From NCBI GenBank assembly GCA_964396845.1, contig CAYNGH010000138.1, forward strand, positions 1 to 8,824: a stretch of DNA of 8,824 nt, given 5' to 3'. Under the pieces are notes generated by a model. It did not search any database. It was not told where the DNA came from and saw only the letters and a list, made by a program, of their open reading frames with translations. Of this stretch, positions 1 through 5,488 are shown piece by piece. Source of the DNA: CAYNGH01 sp964396845. GTDB taxonomy: Bacteria > Vulcanimicrobiota > JAJTBE01 > CAYNGH01. The position numbers were made by a program, and so were the translations under genes. Each line of letters begins with the position of its first letter. Positions within the stretch are counted from its first letter, which is position 1.

Positions 1-794
1 CCCTGAATATTGATTCGCCACCCCAGAGAATTATCTCTCTTTCGGCCAGCACCACAGAGCTTCTGTTTTCCATGGGGGCAGGGGACAGGATAATCGGAGT
101 CACCGATGATTGCAACTATCCCCCTGAAGCCCGTAAAAAAGAAACAATGGGAGGGATGTTCCTGGATTTCGAAAAGATTGTCACCTCCCGACCGGATCTG
201 GTGGTGGTGGAGGGGACCCTTCGTTCCAGGGAATCGGTGAAACTCCGCCGTCTGGGTGTTCCTGTGCTGGTGGTCAGGTCCGATAATTACGAGGATTTCC
301 TGCAGTCCTTTGGAATAATCGGAAAAGCTCTGGGATGTGCCATGGATGCCAGACAGATGGCTATGGAGCTGGATCGGCGGATTAAGTCCATCATGGATGG
401 AATGGAGGAATCCCGGCAACACAGGCCGGAAGTTTTTGTGGAGATATGGGATCGCCCTCTTATCACCGCAGGGGATGGGACCTTTATCAACTTTGTTGTA
501 GGCAGTGCCGGTGGCCGGAATATCTTTTCCGATACTTCGGGGTATCCCCAGGTGAACCCGGAATCCCTGATACTCCGGGATCCCGAGGTGATAATCCTCA
601 CCACTTCCAAAGTGGAAGAGATAACGACAAACCGCCTGTATCGATCCTTGAGAGCAGTGAGATTCAACCGTGTTCACAGGATCAACCCGGACATTCTGGC
701 CCGGCCCACCACAAGGCTTTACCACGCCTGCAGGATTCTGAACCGGTGGTTCTATCCCCAGACAGATCAGGCTGGCCCTCAGGATAAGTATTAA
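1..794 (+). CDS. ABC transporter substrate-binding protein, BtuF/FepB type (5' truncated by window edge)
   Basis: Solute-capture component of a type II ABC importer for vitamin B12 or an iron chelate, acting outside the membrane as a lipoprotein or periplasmic protein. The frame is open from base 3, giving 263 visible residues, so the ATG at base 72 is internal: the family's first beta strand and helix (RIISLSASTTELLFSMGAG) straddle it. Further family marks are GVTDDCNYPPEA, the strand and loop DLVVVEG, and the C-lobe start EIWDRPLITAGDGTFI followed by GSAGGRNIF and DPEVIILT. The Glu of TTELL and the Glu of EIWDRP sit where BtuF-like proteins place the acidic residues that dock on the permease. 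The signal sequence lies before the window. The stop is 20 bp before the permease gene, so the two are one operon. Substrate cannot be settled from sequence alone; cobalamin is attractive because a corrinoid protein gene lies at the other end of the window. Confidence 0.9.
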   Translation, partial: LNIDSPPQRIISLSASTTELLFSMGAGDRIIGVTDDCNYPPEARKKETMGGMFLDFEKIVTSRPDLVVVEGTLRSRESVKLRRLGVPVLVVRSDNYEDFLQSFGIIGKALGCAMDARQMAMELDRRIKSIMDGMEESRQHRPEVFVEIWDRPLITAGDGTFINFVVGSAGGRNIFSDTSGYPQVNPESLILRDPEVIILTTSKVEEITTNRLYRSLRAVRFNRVHRINPDILARPTTRLYHACRILNRWFYPQTDQAGPQDKY

Positions 795-804
795 ACAATG
801 AACC

Positions 805-810
805 GGGAGG
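805..810 (+). promoter_or_regulatory. Ribosome binding site deciding a TTG start
   Basis: GGGAGG lies 4 nt before TTG at 815. No in-frame ATG or GTG is better placed. An ATG at 798 belongs to another frame that stops after eight codons. The short spacing plus the TTG codon suggest modest initiation. Confidence 0.6.
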
Positions 811-814
811 ATAT

Positions 815-1837
815 TTGCCGATAAAAAAAACCATAATTACCCTGACAGTTCTGTCTATTCTGGTGGTGCTTTCTGCCTGGGCCTGCCTTCATATCGGCCC
901 TGCCCGGGACATTGAACCTGCCCGGATTCGCGAGGCGTTTCTGATGAAGCTGTCAGGCGGTGATGTGCTGGAAACTCCTGTCATGACCATCGTATGGGAG
1001 CTTCGACTGCCCAGAATTCTCACCGCGGCCCTGGTGGGAGCAGCCCTGGCCATGGCTGGTGGCGCATTTCAGGGACTCCTGCGGAATCCCCTGGCGGATC
1101 CTTACATTGTGGGGACCTCTGCCGGGGCTGCCGTGGGAGGTGTGGTGGCCATGGTGTTCAATCTTCGGGGAAGTTTCTGGGGAATATCCGCGGTGGCTCT
1201 TCTGGCTTTTGCCGGGGCCATGGGAGCCATGTATGGCATATACCGCCTGAGCCTGGTCAGGGGGAGAGTCCCTGTTGAAACCTTCCTCCTGGCAGGGGTT
1301 GTGGTGGGTTCTTTTTTGTGGGCCATGGTTTCCTTTCTGCTTACTGTGGCCAACCAGAGCCTTCAGGAAGTTGTTTTCTGGCTGATGGGATCCACCCAGT
1401 GGGCAGGCTGGAGCGGTATCGGCATGCTGGCGTTGTATGTGTCTGTGGGGACAGCAGGTCTGATATTTATGTCCCATCCCCTGAATCTTCTCACCCTGGG
1501 GGATGAATCGGCCCAGCACCTGGGACTGGATGTGGAGCGGGCCAAGATAATGGTAATTGTATTTGCGTCCCTGGTAACTGCCTCCGCGGTATCAGTGACA
1601 GGATTAATCGGTTTTGTGGGGCTTATGATTCCCCATGTGGTGCGGATGATTACAGGCGCGGATCACCGGATTCTCATACCTGCCTCGGCCCTGGGAGGTG
1701 CATTGTTTATGATCTGGATTGACACCGGTGCCAGGACCATGTTTGCTCCCAGGGAGATCCCCGTGGGAGTGCTCACTGCCATTCTGGGGGCACCATTTTT
1801 TCTGTATCTTTTAAGAAAATCCAGAAAAACAATCTGA
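815..1837 (+). CDS. ABC transporter permease, BtuC/FecCD family
   Basis: Membrane subunit of the B12/siderophore importer whose binding protein is encoded just upstream; in this family it works as a homodimer with a BtuD-type ATPase. The 340 residues match the family's usual length of about 320-350. Hydrophobic segments run through the whole protein, starting with residues 7-27. Diagnostic motifs are LPRILTAALVGAALAMAGG (65-83), the Q-x3-RNPLADP loop with following GTSAGAA (86-106), TGLIGFVGLMIPHVVRMITG (262-281) with DHR after it, which forms the ATPase-coupling region, and REIPVGVLTAILGAPFF (313-329) near the C-terminus. It starts at TTG behind GGGAGG. No ATP-binding cassette gene follows; the next gene is a methyltransferase after 156 bp, so the ATPase is probably upstream of the window or elsewhere. 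B12, heme and ferric-siderophore permeases cannot be told apart here. Confidence 0.93.
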   Translation: MPIKKTIITLTVLSILVVLSAWACLHIGPARDIEPARIREAFLMKLSGGDVLETPVMTIVWELRLPRILTAALVGAALAMAGGAFQGLLRNPLADPYIVGTSAGAAVGGVVAMVFNLRGSFWGISAVALLAFAGAMGAMYGIYRLSLVRGRVPVETFLLAGVVVGSFLWAMVSFLLTVANQSLQEVVFWLMGSTQWAGWSGIGMLALYVSVGTAGLIFMSHPLNLLTLGDESAQHLGLDVERAKIMVIVFASLVTASAVSVTGLIGFVGLMIPHVVRMITGADHRILIPASALGGALFMIWIDTGARTMFAPREIPVGVLTAILGAPFFLYLLRKSRKTI

Positions 1838-1993
1838 CGGTTTCTTTTATCATCTTGAACAACTGTAAGTTTTTGTAAAAGGGAAAACCACCTGCCTGTA
1901 GAAATATTTAACTGCCATGGTGTTTTGGTGTTTTTGTCACAAACCAGCAGCCGGGCTTAATCGGTACATTAGAAACCGTGGAAAGGGTAGTTT
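1838..1993. other. Intergenic gap, no clear signal
   Basis: This 156-bp AT-rich gap separates the permease and methyltransferase genes. I see no strong hairpin with a T-tract for the importer operon. The only promoter-like hexamer I could name (TTGTCA at 1934-1939) has no convincing -10 partner. There is no cobalamin-riboswitch-like structure. Confidence 0.4.
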
Positions 1994-2851
1994 ATGAACA
2001 ATAAGATTGTTGATGAAAATGTTGATCTTTTCAAGTGTCCCGACACTGGCGAGGATATGATTTATGTCCGGCAGGGAGATCAGCAGAGTCACTTTGTAAA
2101 TAAATTTGAAACAAAGTTTCATGCAACTAAAGGTTTTTTGGATTTTGTCGGATATAACTCCGCCAAGAAAGTGACAGCCCGATCCCGGAGTAAGCAGAAG
2201 GATTTTACTGATCATTACAACGATTTTCTGACCGGGAAAGACTGGTATCACAAGATAATCAACAAGCTCATGTTCTCCCAGGAACTGGATATCAGGAAGA
2301 TGATGTCTGTGGCCAAGGTATTTCTGACCACTCTGCAGGATGCCCTGATTCTGGATATTCCCTGTGGCACCGGGGTCTTGTCCCAGCCTCTCTATTTTGA
2401 TTTTCCCAAGTTCAAGTTCATGGCTGCGGATTATTCTGTAAGTATGCTTACCAAGGCTTACAGTCTTTTTGAAGCAAAAAACATAGACAACTCAATCCTG
2501 ATGCAGGCTAAGCCGGAAAAACTTCCCTTCAAGGATTCCATTTTCGACGGAGTTATAAGCCTTAACGGTATAAACCAGTTTGAAAACTACAAGGTGGCCC
2601 TGTCGGAAATACGCCGGGTTATGAAGCCAGGGACGAAAATGGTCGGCATTTGCTATGTAAACGGTCAAAATAAACTTGGCGACAAACTTACAGGTAAACT
2701 CCTGGTGGAAAAGGAGATTTTCAAATCCGTATTTACCCGGGAAGAGCTGGAACAGGCCTTTGATGATGCAGGGTTTGAAGGAGTCACCTTCAATATTTTC
2801 AATTCCTACCCCTTGGTTTCTATCTCAGCAAACAATCCCAAGGGAAAATGA
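1994..2851 (+). CDS. Class I SAM-dependent methyltransferase (Methyltransf_11 type) with degenerate N-terminal zinc-ribbon region
   Basis: Predicted cytoplasmic methyltransferase of 285 residues; the substrate is unknown. The SAM fold is clear: motif I LILDIPCGTG (118-127), an acidic residue closing beta 2 (AADYS, Asp146), LPFKDSIFDGVIS (177-189) for motif II and strand 4, and EIRRVMKPGTKMVGI (205-219) for the helix and strand typical of UbiE-like enzymes. Residues 11-53 (FKCPDTGEDM, then KGFLDFVG) follow the layout of the N-terminal zinc-binding module of RlmA and Trm112-like methyltransferases, but only Cys15 remains, so metal binding is probably lost. Start: ATG at 1994 behind AAAGGG. By eye the gene is more AT-rich than the importer and transketolase genes, which could mean separate acquisition. 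It ends just before a strong hairpin terminator and looks monocistronic. The methyltransferase call is firm; any more specific name would be a guess. Confidence 0.88.
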   Translation: MNNKIVDENVDLFKCPDTGEDMIYVRQGDQQSHFVNKFETKFHATKGFLDFVGYNSAKKVTARSRSKQKDFTDHYNDFLTGKDWYHKIINKLMFSQELDIRKMMSVAKVFLTTLQDALILDIPCGTGVLSQPLYFDFPKFKFMAADYSVSMLTKAYSLFEAKNIDNSILMQAKPEKLPFKDSIFDGVISLNGINQFENYKVALSEIRRVMKPGTKMVGICYVNGQNKLGDKLTGKLLVEKEIFKSVFTREELEQAFDDAGFEGVTFNIFNSYPLVSISANNPKGK

Positions 2852-2875
2852 TTCCCCCAAATTTTTATTGTAAAT

Positions 2876-2902
2876 AAAAGTGAGCCTGAAGGCTCACTTT
2901 TT
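2876..2902. terminator. Bidirectional rho-independent terminator
   Basis: A perfect 11-bp stem (2876-2886 with 2891-2901) closes a TGAA loop. The + strand runs into CTTTTTG and the - strand into CTTTTATTT, so the hairpin can stop both convergent transcripts: the methyltransferase (stop 2851) and the glycine-zipper gene (stop 2924). Confidence 0.92.
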
Positions 2903-2923
2903 GTATGCTTATTGTTATTTTCT

Positions 2924-3460
2924 TTAGATTCCAACTGCCGAGAGAAGAGCACCCGCAGCGGCGCCCGCAGCCACTGGCCCTCCCATTATTCCGGTCAGTG
3001 CTCCTGAGATTCCGCCGATTATGGCTCCCTTTATGGCTCCTCCTAAAGTGCCTGCCAGACCGCCGGCGACTGCGCCCAAGCCTGCTCCTGTTGCAACTCC
3101 TGCCCCGGGTTTGCCGATTACGGATCCTCCGATGGCCCCTGTTATGCCTCCGGCAATGGCTCCGCCGATGGCACCAAGGGTTCCGTAAACCGCTGCTGCA
3201 ACTCCCGCAGTTGCCAGGACTCCTCCCCCTGAGAGGGCCAGGGCTGCGGCACCGCCCAGAGCGCCTATGGCACTTCGCTTGATAATGTTTTTGAGGGAGT
3301 AGTGACTGCCTTTTTTGGGAGCTTCCTCCGACGAGGGGAGAAACTCATCTTTATCCTTGGGGACTTCAATGTTGCTTTTTCCCTGCTTTACCGCTGTCTT
3401 ATCTGAAACTTCGGGAGAATAACTCCCTTGTATGTTTGCTGATACTGAATTGACTGACAT
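2924..3460 (-). CDS. Glycine-zipper hydrophobic protein, function unknown
   Basis: The 178-residue protein has two halves. Residues 1-58 are polar and rich in Ser, Lys, Glu and Pro with no signal peptide. Residues 60-178 are almost wholly Gly, Ala, Ile, Val and Leu with repeated GxxxG/GxxxA spacing, for example GTLGAIGGAIAGGITGAIGG (93-112) and GLAGTLGGAIKGAIIGG (134-150). Such glycine zippers pack closely spaced membrane helices or amyloid-like and pore-forming assemblies; Lys144 and the Lys-Pro at 117-118 break the hydrophobic run and may mark turns. Start: ATG with AAGGAG (3468-3473) seven bases ahead. It has its own near-consensus promoter and a strong terminator, so it is a single-gene unit likely to be well expressed. 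It could be a pore or bacteriocin-like peptide precursor, an envelope protein or a scaffold; I do not recognise a named family. The plus-strand Leu/Arg-rich frame across it is a shadow of its Gly/Ala codons. Confidence 0.85.
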   Translation of the reverse strand: MSVNSVSANIQGSYSPEVSDKTAVKQGKSNIEVPKDKDEFLPSSEEAPKKGSHYSLKNIIKRSAIGALGGAAALALSGGGVLATAGVAAAVYGTLGAIGGAIAGGITGAIGGSVIGKPGAGVATGAGLGAVAGGLAGTLGGAIKGAIIGGISGALTGIMGGPVAAGAAAGALLSAVGI

Positions 3461-3490
3461 GTTTTTTCTCCTTTTTGTTATTATGTTTAA

Positions 3491-3519
3491 AGTATATTAC
3501 AGAGGGATGTTACATTCAA
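3491..3519 (-). promoter_or_regulatory. Sigma-A/sigma-70 type promoter of the glycine-zipper gene
   Basis: Read on the minus strand: -35 TTGAAT (3519-3514), 17-nt spacer, -10 TATACT (3496-3491). Transcription would start near 3484, leaving a leader of about 25 nt with a good AAGGAG site before the ATG at 3460. Confidence 0.75.
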
Positions 3520-3528
3520 CTGATTATT

Positions 3529-3545
3529 GTTAAGGTTTTGTTAAC
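3529..3545. repeat. Inverted repeat between divergent promoters (possible operator)
   Basis: GTTAA and TTAAC arms of 5 bp flank a 7-bp centre. The repeat lies ten bases beyond the -35 box of the leftward promoter and overlaps the -35 box of the rightward one, a position suited to a shared regulator. No binding protein is known from the sequence. Confidence 0.4.
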
Positions 3546-3567
3546 TGATGGCAGGTATGGCTTTAAT
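3538..3567 (+). promoter_or_regulatory. Candidate promoter of the PRC/MgtE_N/CBS gene
   Basis: -35 TTGTTA (3538-3543), 18-nt spacer, -10 TTTAAT (3562-3567, five of six consensus bases). It implies a start near 3574 and a leader of about 50 nt, too short for an M-box magnesium riboswitch. Confidence 0.5.
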
Positions 3568-3584
3568 CTGAAGGGAATCATCTT

Positions 3585-3604
3585 TGGCAGGGCGAATTCT
3601 GCCA
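3585..3604 (+). repeat. Short hairpin in the leader just before the RBS
   Basis: TGGCAG (3585-3590) pairs with CTGCCA (3599-3604) around an 8-nt loop. A third copy of the TGGCA arm at 3606-3610 could pair with 3600-3604 only in a different conformation or in trans. It sits six bases upstream of the ribosome binding site and might affect initiation. Confidence 0.35.
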
Positions 3605-3609
3605 CTGGC

Positions 3610-3617
3610 AAGGAAGG
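3610..3617 (+). promoter_or_regulatory. Ribosome binding site deciding a GTG start
   Basis: AAGGAAGG ends 9 nt before GTG at 3627. The nearby ATG at 3622 is in a different frame that soon closes, while the GTG opens directly into the PRC-barrel consensus (SSILGKSV). Confidence 0.7.
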
Positions 3618-3626
3618 TGTCATGTT

Positions 3627-4862
3627 GTGTTTTATTGCAGTTCTATTTTGGGAAAATCTGTCCGGGACGAGGAAGGCCGTCGTATCGGCAGAGTGAGTGA
3701 TCTCGAAGTGAACCCCGGGGAAGCCTACCCCAGGATTTCTGCCGTAATCAAGAGATCTGTCCAGAAGAGATTCCGAATCCCCTGGGAGCTTGTAAAGCAC
3801 ATTGATCATGACGGGGTAATATGCCGGGGTGTTGATGTTAAATATGACACCTTTGATTCCGATGGCGGACTCCTTTTGCGGAGAGATGTCCTGGACAAAC
3901 AGATTGTGGATATGAACGGTCATCGGGTAGTGCGGGTCAATGACCTGCAACTTAATATGCTGGAAGGATCCCTGCATCTTGCCGGAGTTGATGTGGGAAC
4001 GCCGGGACTGCTTCGACGCATGGGACTTCTGGATGTTTCCCAGTCAATCTCAAAGGCCCTCCGGCTCAAGACTCCCACCAATATCATCCCCTGGGACAAT
4101 GTTCAGCATTTCGGCCCTTCGGGAGCGTTGAAACTTAAAACAACCTTAAGGCAACTGACCCGTTTTCATCCCGCAGACTTGGCGGATATTCTGGAAGATC
4201 TCTCCGGTGCCCGGCGGATGAGCCTCTTTGGCACTCTGGATATGGAAACCGCTGCAGAAGCCTTGGAATATATGGATGATGATGCCCAGATAGCTCTTTT
4301 CAACAATCTTCCTGATGAAAAGGCTGCTGATATTCTGGAGGAGATGAGCCCGGATGATGCCGCGGACCTTTTGCAGGATCTTCCCCAGGATCGCGCCCAG
4401 GCCCTTCTGAGATTGATGGAAGCAGAAGAAGCTGAGGATGTGCGGGAATTGTTGGAATACCCTCAGGATACTGCCGGGGGCCTGATGAGTCCGGAATTTG
4501 TATGGGGTTACCGGGATATGACCTGCCAGGAGGCGATCGATTTAATCCGCAGGCTATCTCCTGTTGCGGAGCTGGTCTATTATATTTATGTTGTAGATGA
4601 AGAAAAACACCTTCTGGGGGTTCTGTCCCTGAGGGATGTCATTGTCAGTAATCCCGACACAATCCTGGAGGAGATTATGTCCAGGGATCTTCTTTTTGTC
4701 AGGGTTGATGCCGACATTCGACAGGTGGTTGAGCTTGTTTCCAAGTATGACCTGCTGGCTGTGCCGGTATTGGATTCTGATGATGTCATCAAGGGGATTA
4801 TCACCTTTGATGATGTGATTGACCTGCTCTTGCCCGGTGAGGGCCGGGTTACCATGAAATAA
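3627..4862 (+). CDS. Cytoplasmic PRC-barrel / MgtE_N / CBS-pair protein (MgtE-like sensor without transport domain)
   Basis: The 411-residue protein carries the cytosolic half of a MgtE magnesium channel but no membrane domain, so it should be a soluble metal- or nucleotide-sensing regulator, not a transporter. Domains: PRC-barrel 1, about residues 5-66 (SSILGKSVRDEEGRRIGRV, ending IPWELVKHID); PRC-barrel 2, about 86-162 (DVLDKQIVDMNGHRVVRVND, ending IIPWDNVQHF); MgtE N domain, about 171-290 (HPADLADILEDL, then acidic helical repeats such as LPDEKAADILEEMSPDDAAD and YPQDTAGGLMSPE); CBS 1, about 295-345; CBS 2, about 350-403. In MgtE the acidic N and CBS faces bind Mg2+ and close the pore. Start: GTG with AAGGAAGG. 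From memory, proteins of this layout are often listed as 'magnesium transporter' and in other genomes lie beside NRAMP-type transporters; none is present here. No terminator is evident after it. Confidence 0.9.
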   Translation: MFYCSSILGKSVRDEEGRRIGRVSDLEVNPGEAYPRISAVIKRSVQKRFRIPWELVKHIDHDGVICRGVDVKYDTFDSDGGLLLRRDVLDKQIVDMNGHRVVRVNDLQLNMLEGSLHLAGVDVGTPGLLRRMGLLDVSQSISKALRLKTPTNIIPWDNVQHFGPSGALKLKTTLRQLTRFHPADLADILEDLSGARRMSLFGTLDMETAAEALEYMDDDAQIALFNNLPDEKAADILEEMSPDDAADLLQDLPQDRAQALLRLMEAEEAEDVRELLEYPQDTAGGLMSPEFVWGYRDMTCQEAIDLIRRLSPVAELVYYIYVVDEEKHLLGVLSLRDVIVSNPDTILEEIMSRDLLFVRVDADIRQVVELVSKYDLLAVPVLDSDDVIKGIITFDDVIDLLLPGEGRVTMK

Positions 4863-4904
4863 GGGATGGATGCCATTGTTCTTTTCTGATTATGATTCTC
4901 CCTG

Positions 4905-4933
4905 ATGAAGTAATCCCGGTAATAAGATATAAT
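4905..4933 (+). promoter_or_regulatory. Candidate promoter for the small GHKL-like gene
   Basis: A perfect -10 TATAAT at 4928-4933 has a weak -35 (ATGAAG, 4905-4910) 17 nt upstream. It would give a leader of about 50 nt before the ATG at 4988. The poor -35 suggests an activator or a false hit. Confidence 0.35.
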
Positions 4934-4953
4934 GTAATATTTGTAATAAGATA
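4919..4953. repeat. 11-bp direct repeat in AT-rich intergenic region
   Basis: GTAATAAGATA occurs at 4919-4929 and exactly again at 4943-4953, 24 bp apart (a little over two helical turns). The first copy overlaps a consensus TATAAT. This is the typical arrangement of a tandem regulator site, though the AT-rich composition raises the chance of coincidence. Confidence 0.5.
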
Positions 4954-4987
4954 AGCAGAAATAAATGTTGCAGGAGTCAAACCATTC

Positions 4988-5359
4988 ATGTACCTGATGA
5001 AGCTGAGCTGTCACAGAATGCTTCAGGAGCTGGCCAGCACACTGACATATTGCTACCGTTTCCATAATCATGATCCTTATGTTCTCCGTTCTGCCATAGT
5101 GGAAGTCCTCCAGAACACCATCCAGCATTCCAACGGCAGGTTCGGACTTTTGTTGACGGGAAATTCCATCGTCGTATCAAGCCTGCCTGTAACCAGCCCT
5201 CACCAGGGCTATAAACTGGGCCTGCGGATGTACAAGGGGATAAGCCTTATCCGGAAAGGCGAACTGTTCATAGCCCGGATTCATGTGGGAGAGGTTCATA
5301 TGGAACCGTTAAATATCGAAGAGATTATGAATTCTCCGGCATTCAGCTGTTGTTATTGA
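4988..5359 (+). CDS. Small protein resembling a reduced GHKL (HATPase_c) domain
   Basis: A 123-residue soluble protein with no signal peptide or membrane segment. Residues 35-49 (SAIVEVLQNTIQHSN) match the N-box of histidine-kinase and anti-sigma-factor ATPases, with Glu39, Asn43 and His47 at the standard E-x3-N-x3-H spacing. Strand-like segments follow (FGLLLTGNSIVVSS), where kinases carry the DxGxG box; here that box is missing. GYKLGLRMYKGISLI (74-88) then resembles the GLGL-containing G2 box and its helix. The C-terminal strands (ELFIARIHVGEVHME) end the fold. RsbW/SpoIIAB-type proteins are of similar size, so an anti-sigma-like or partner-binding role is possible, while ATP hydrolysis or kinase activity seems unlikely. 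Start: ATG 11 nt after AGGAG (4972-4976); Met4 and Met11 are weaker alternatives. It is 129 bp ahead of transketolase, perhaps co-transcribed. The fold is an inference from motif spacing. Confidence 0.75.
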   Translation: MYLMKLSCHRMLQELASTLTYCYRFHNHDPYVLRSAIVEVLQNTIQHSNGRFGLLLTGNSIVVSSLPVTSPHQGYKLGLRMYKGISLIRKGELFIARIHVGEVHMEPLNIEEIMNSPAFSCCY

Positions 5360-5448
5360 TCACAGCGTTGCTCCATCTGTTTTTTTGTTTTCCAAAGACA
5401 GAAGGAATAAGCCGTGGTCTTTTTAATTTATTGATGATGATTGAACCC

Positions 5449-5465
5449 CTGATGCCTGTCATCAG
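5449..5465 (+). repeat. Inverted repeat upstream of transketolase
   Basis: CTGATG and CATCAG (6-bp arms, 5-nt loop) end nine bases before the AAGGAG site (5475-5480) of the transketolase gene. It may be an operator or a leader hairpin. The rest of the 5360-5488 gap shows T-runs but no convincing terminator or promoter. Confidence 0.35.
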
Positions 5466-5488
5466 AATAACTGCAAGGAGATAACCTG

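Noticed and set aside
72..74. ATG at 72 as the start of the binding protein
   Set aside because: The family's N-terminal strand and helix continue upstream in frame to the window edge.
953..1519. Minus-strand 188-aa open frame under the permease gene
   Set aside because: Gly/His/Pro-rich low-complexity translation typical of an antisense shadow of a hydrophobic membrane protein gene.
2905..3282. Plus-strand Leu/Arg-rich 125-aa open frame
   Set aside because: It is the complement of Gly/Ala codons in the glycine-zipper gene, overlaps its stop region and the terminator, and has no ribosome binding site of note.
5346..5401. Terminator after the GHKL-like gene (GCTGT/ACAGC or CTGT/ACAG stems near T-runs)
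   Set aside because: Stems are only 4-5 secure pairs and the T-run is not placed directly after a stable hairpin.
5441..5468. Promoter TTGAAC-16-CAGAAT before transketolase
   Set aside because: The start point would fall on the ribosome binding site at 5475-5480 and the -10 match is poor.
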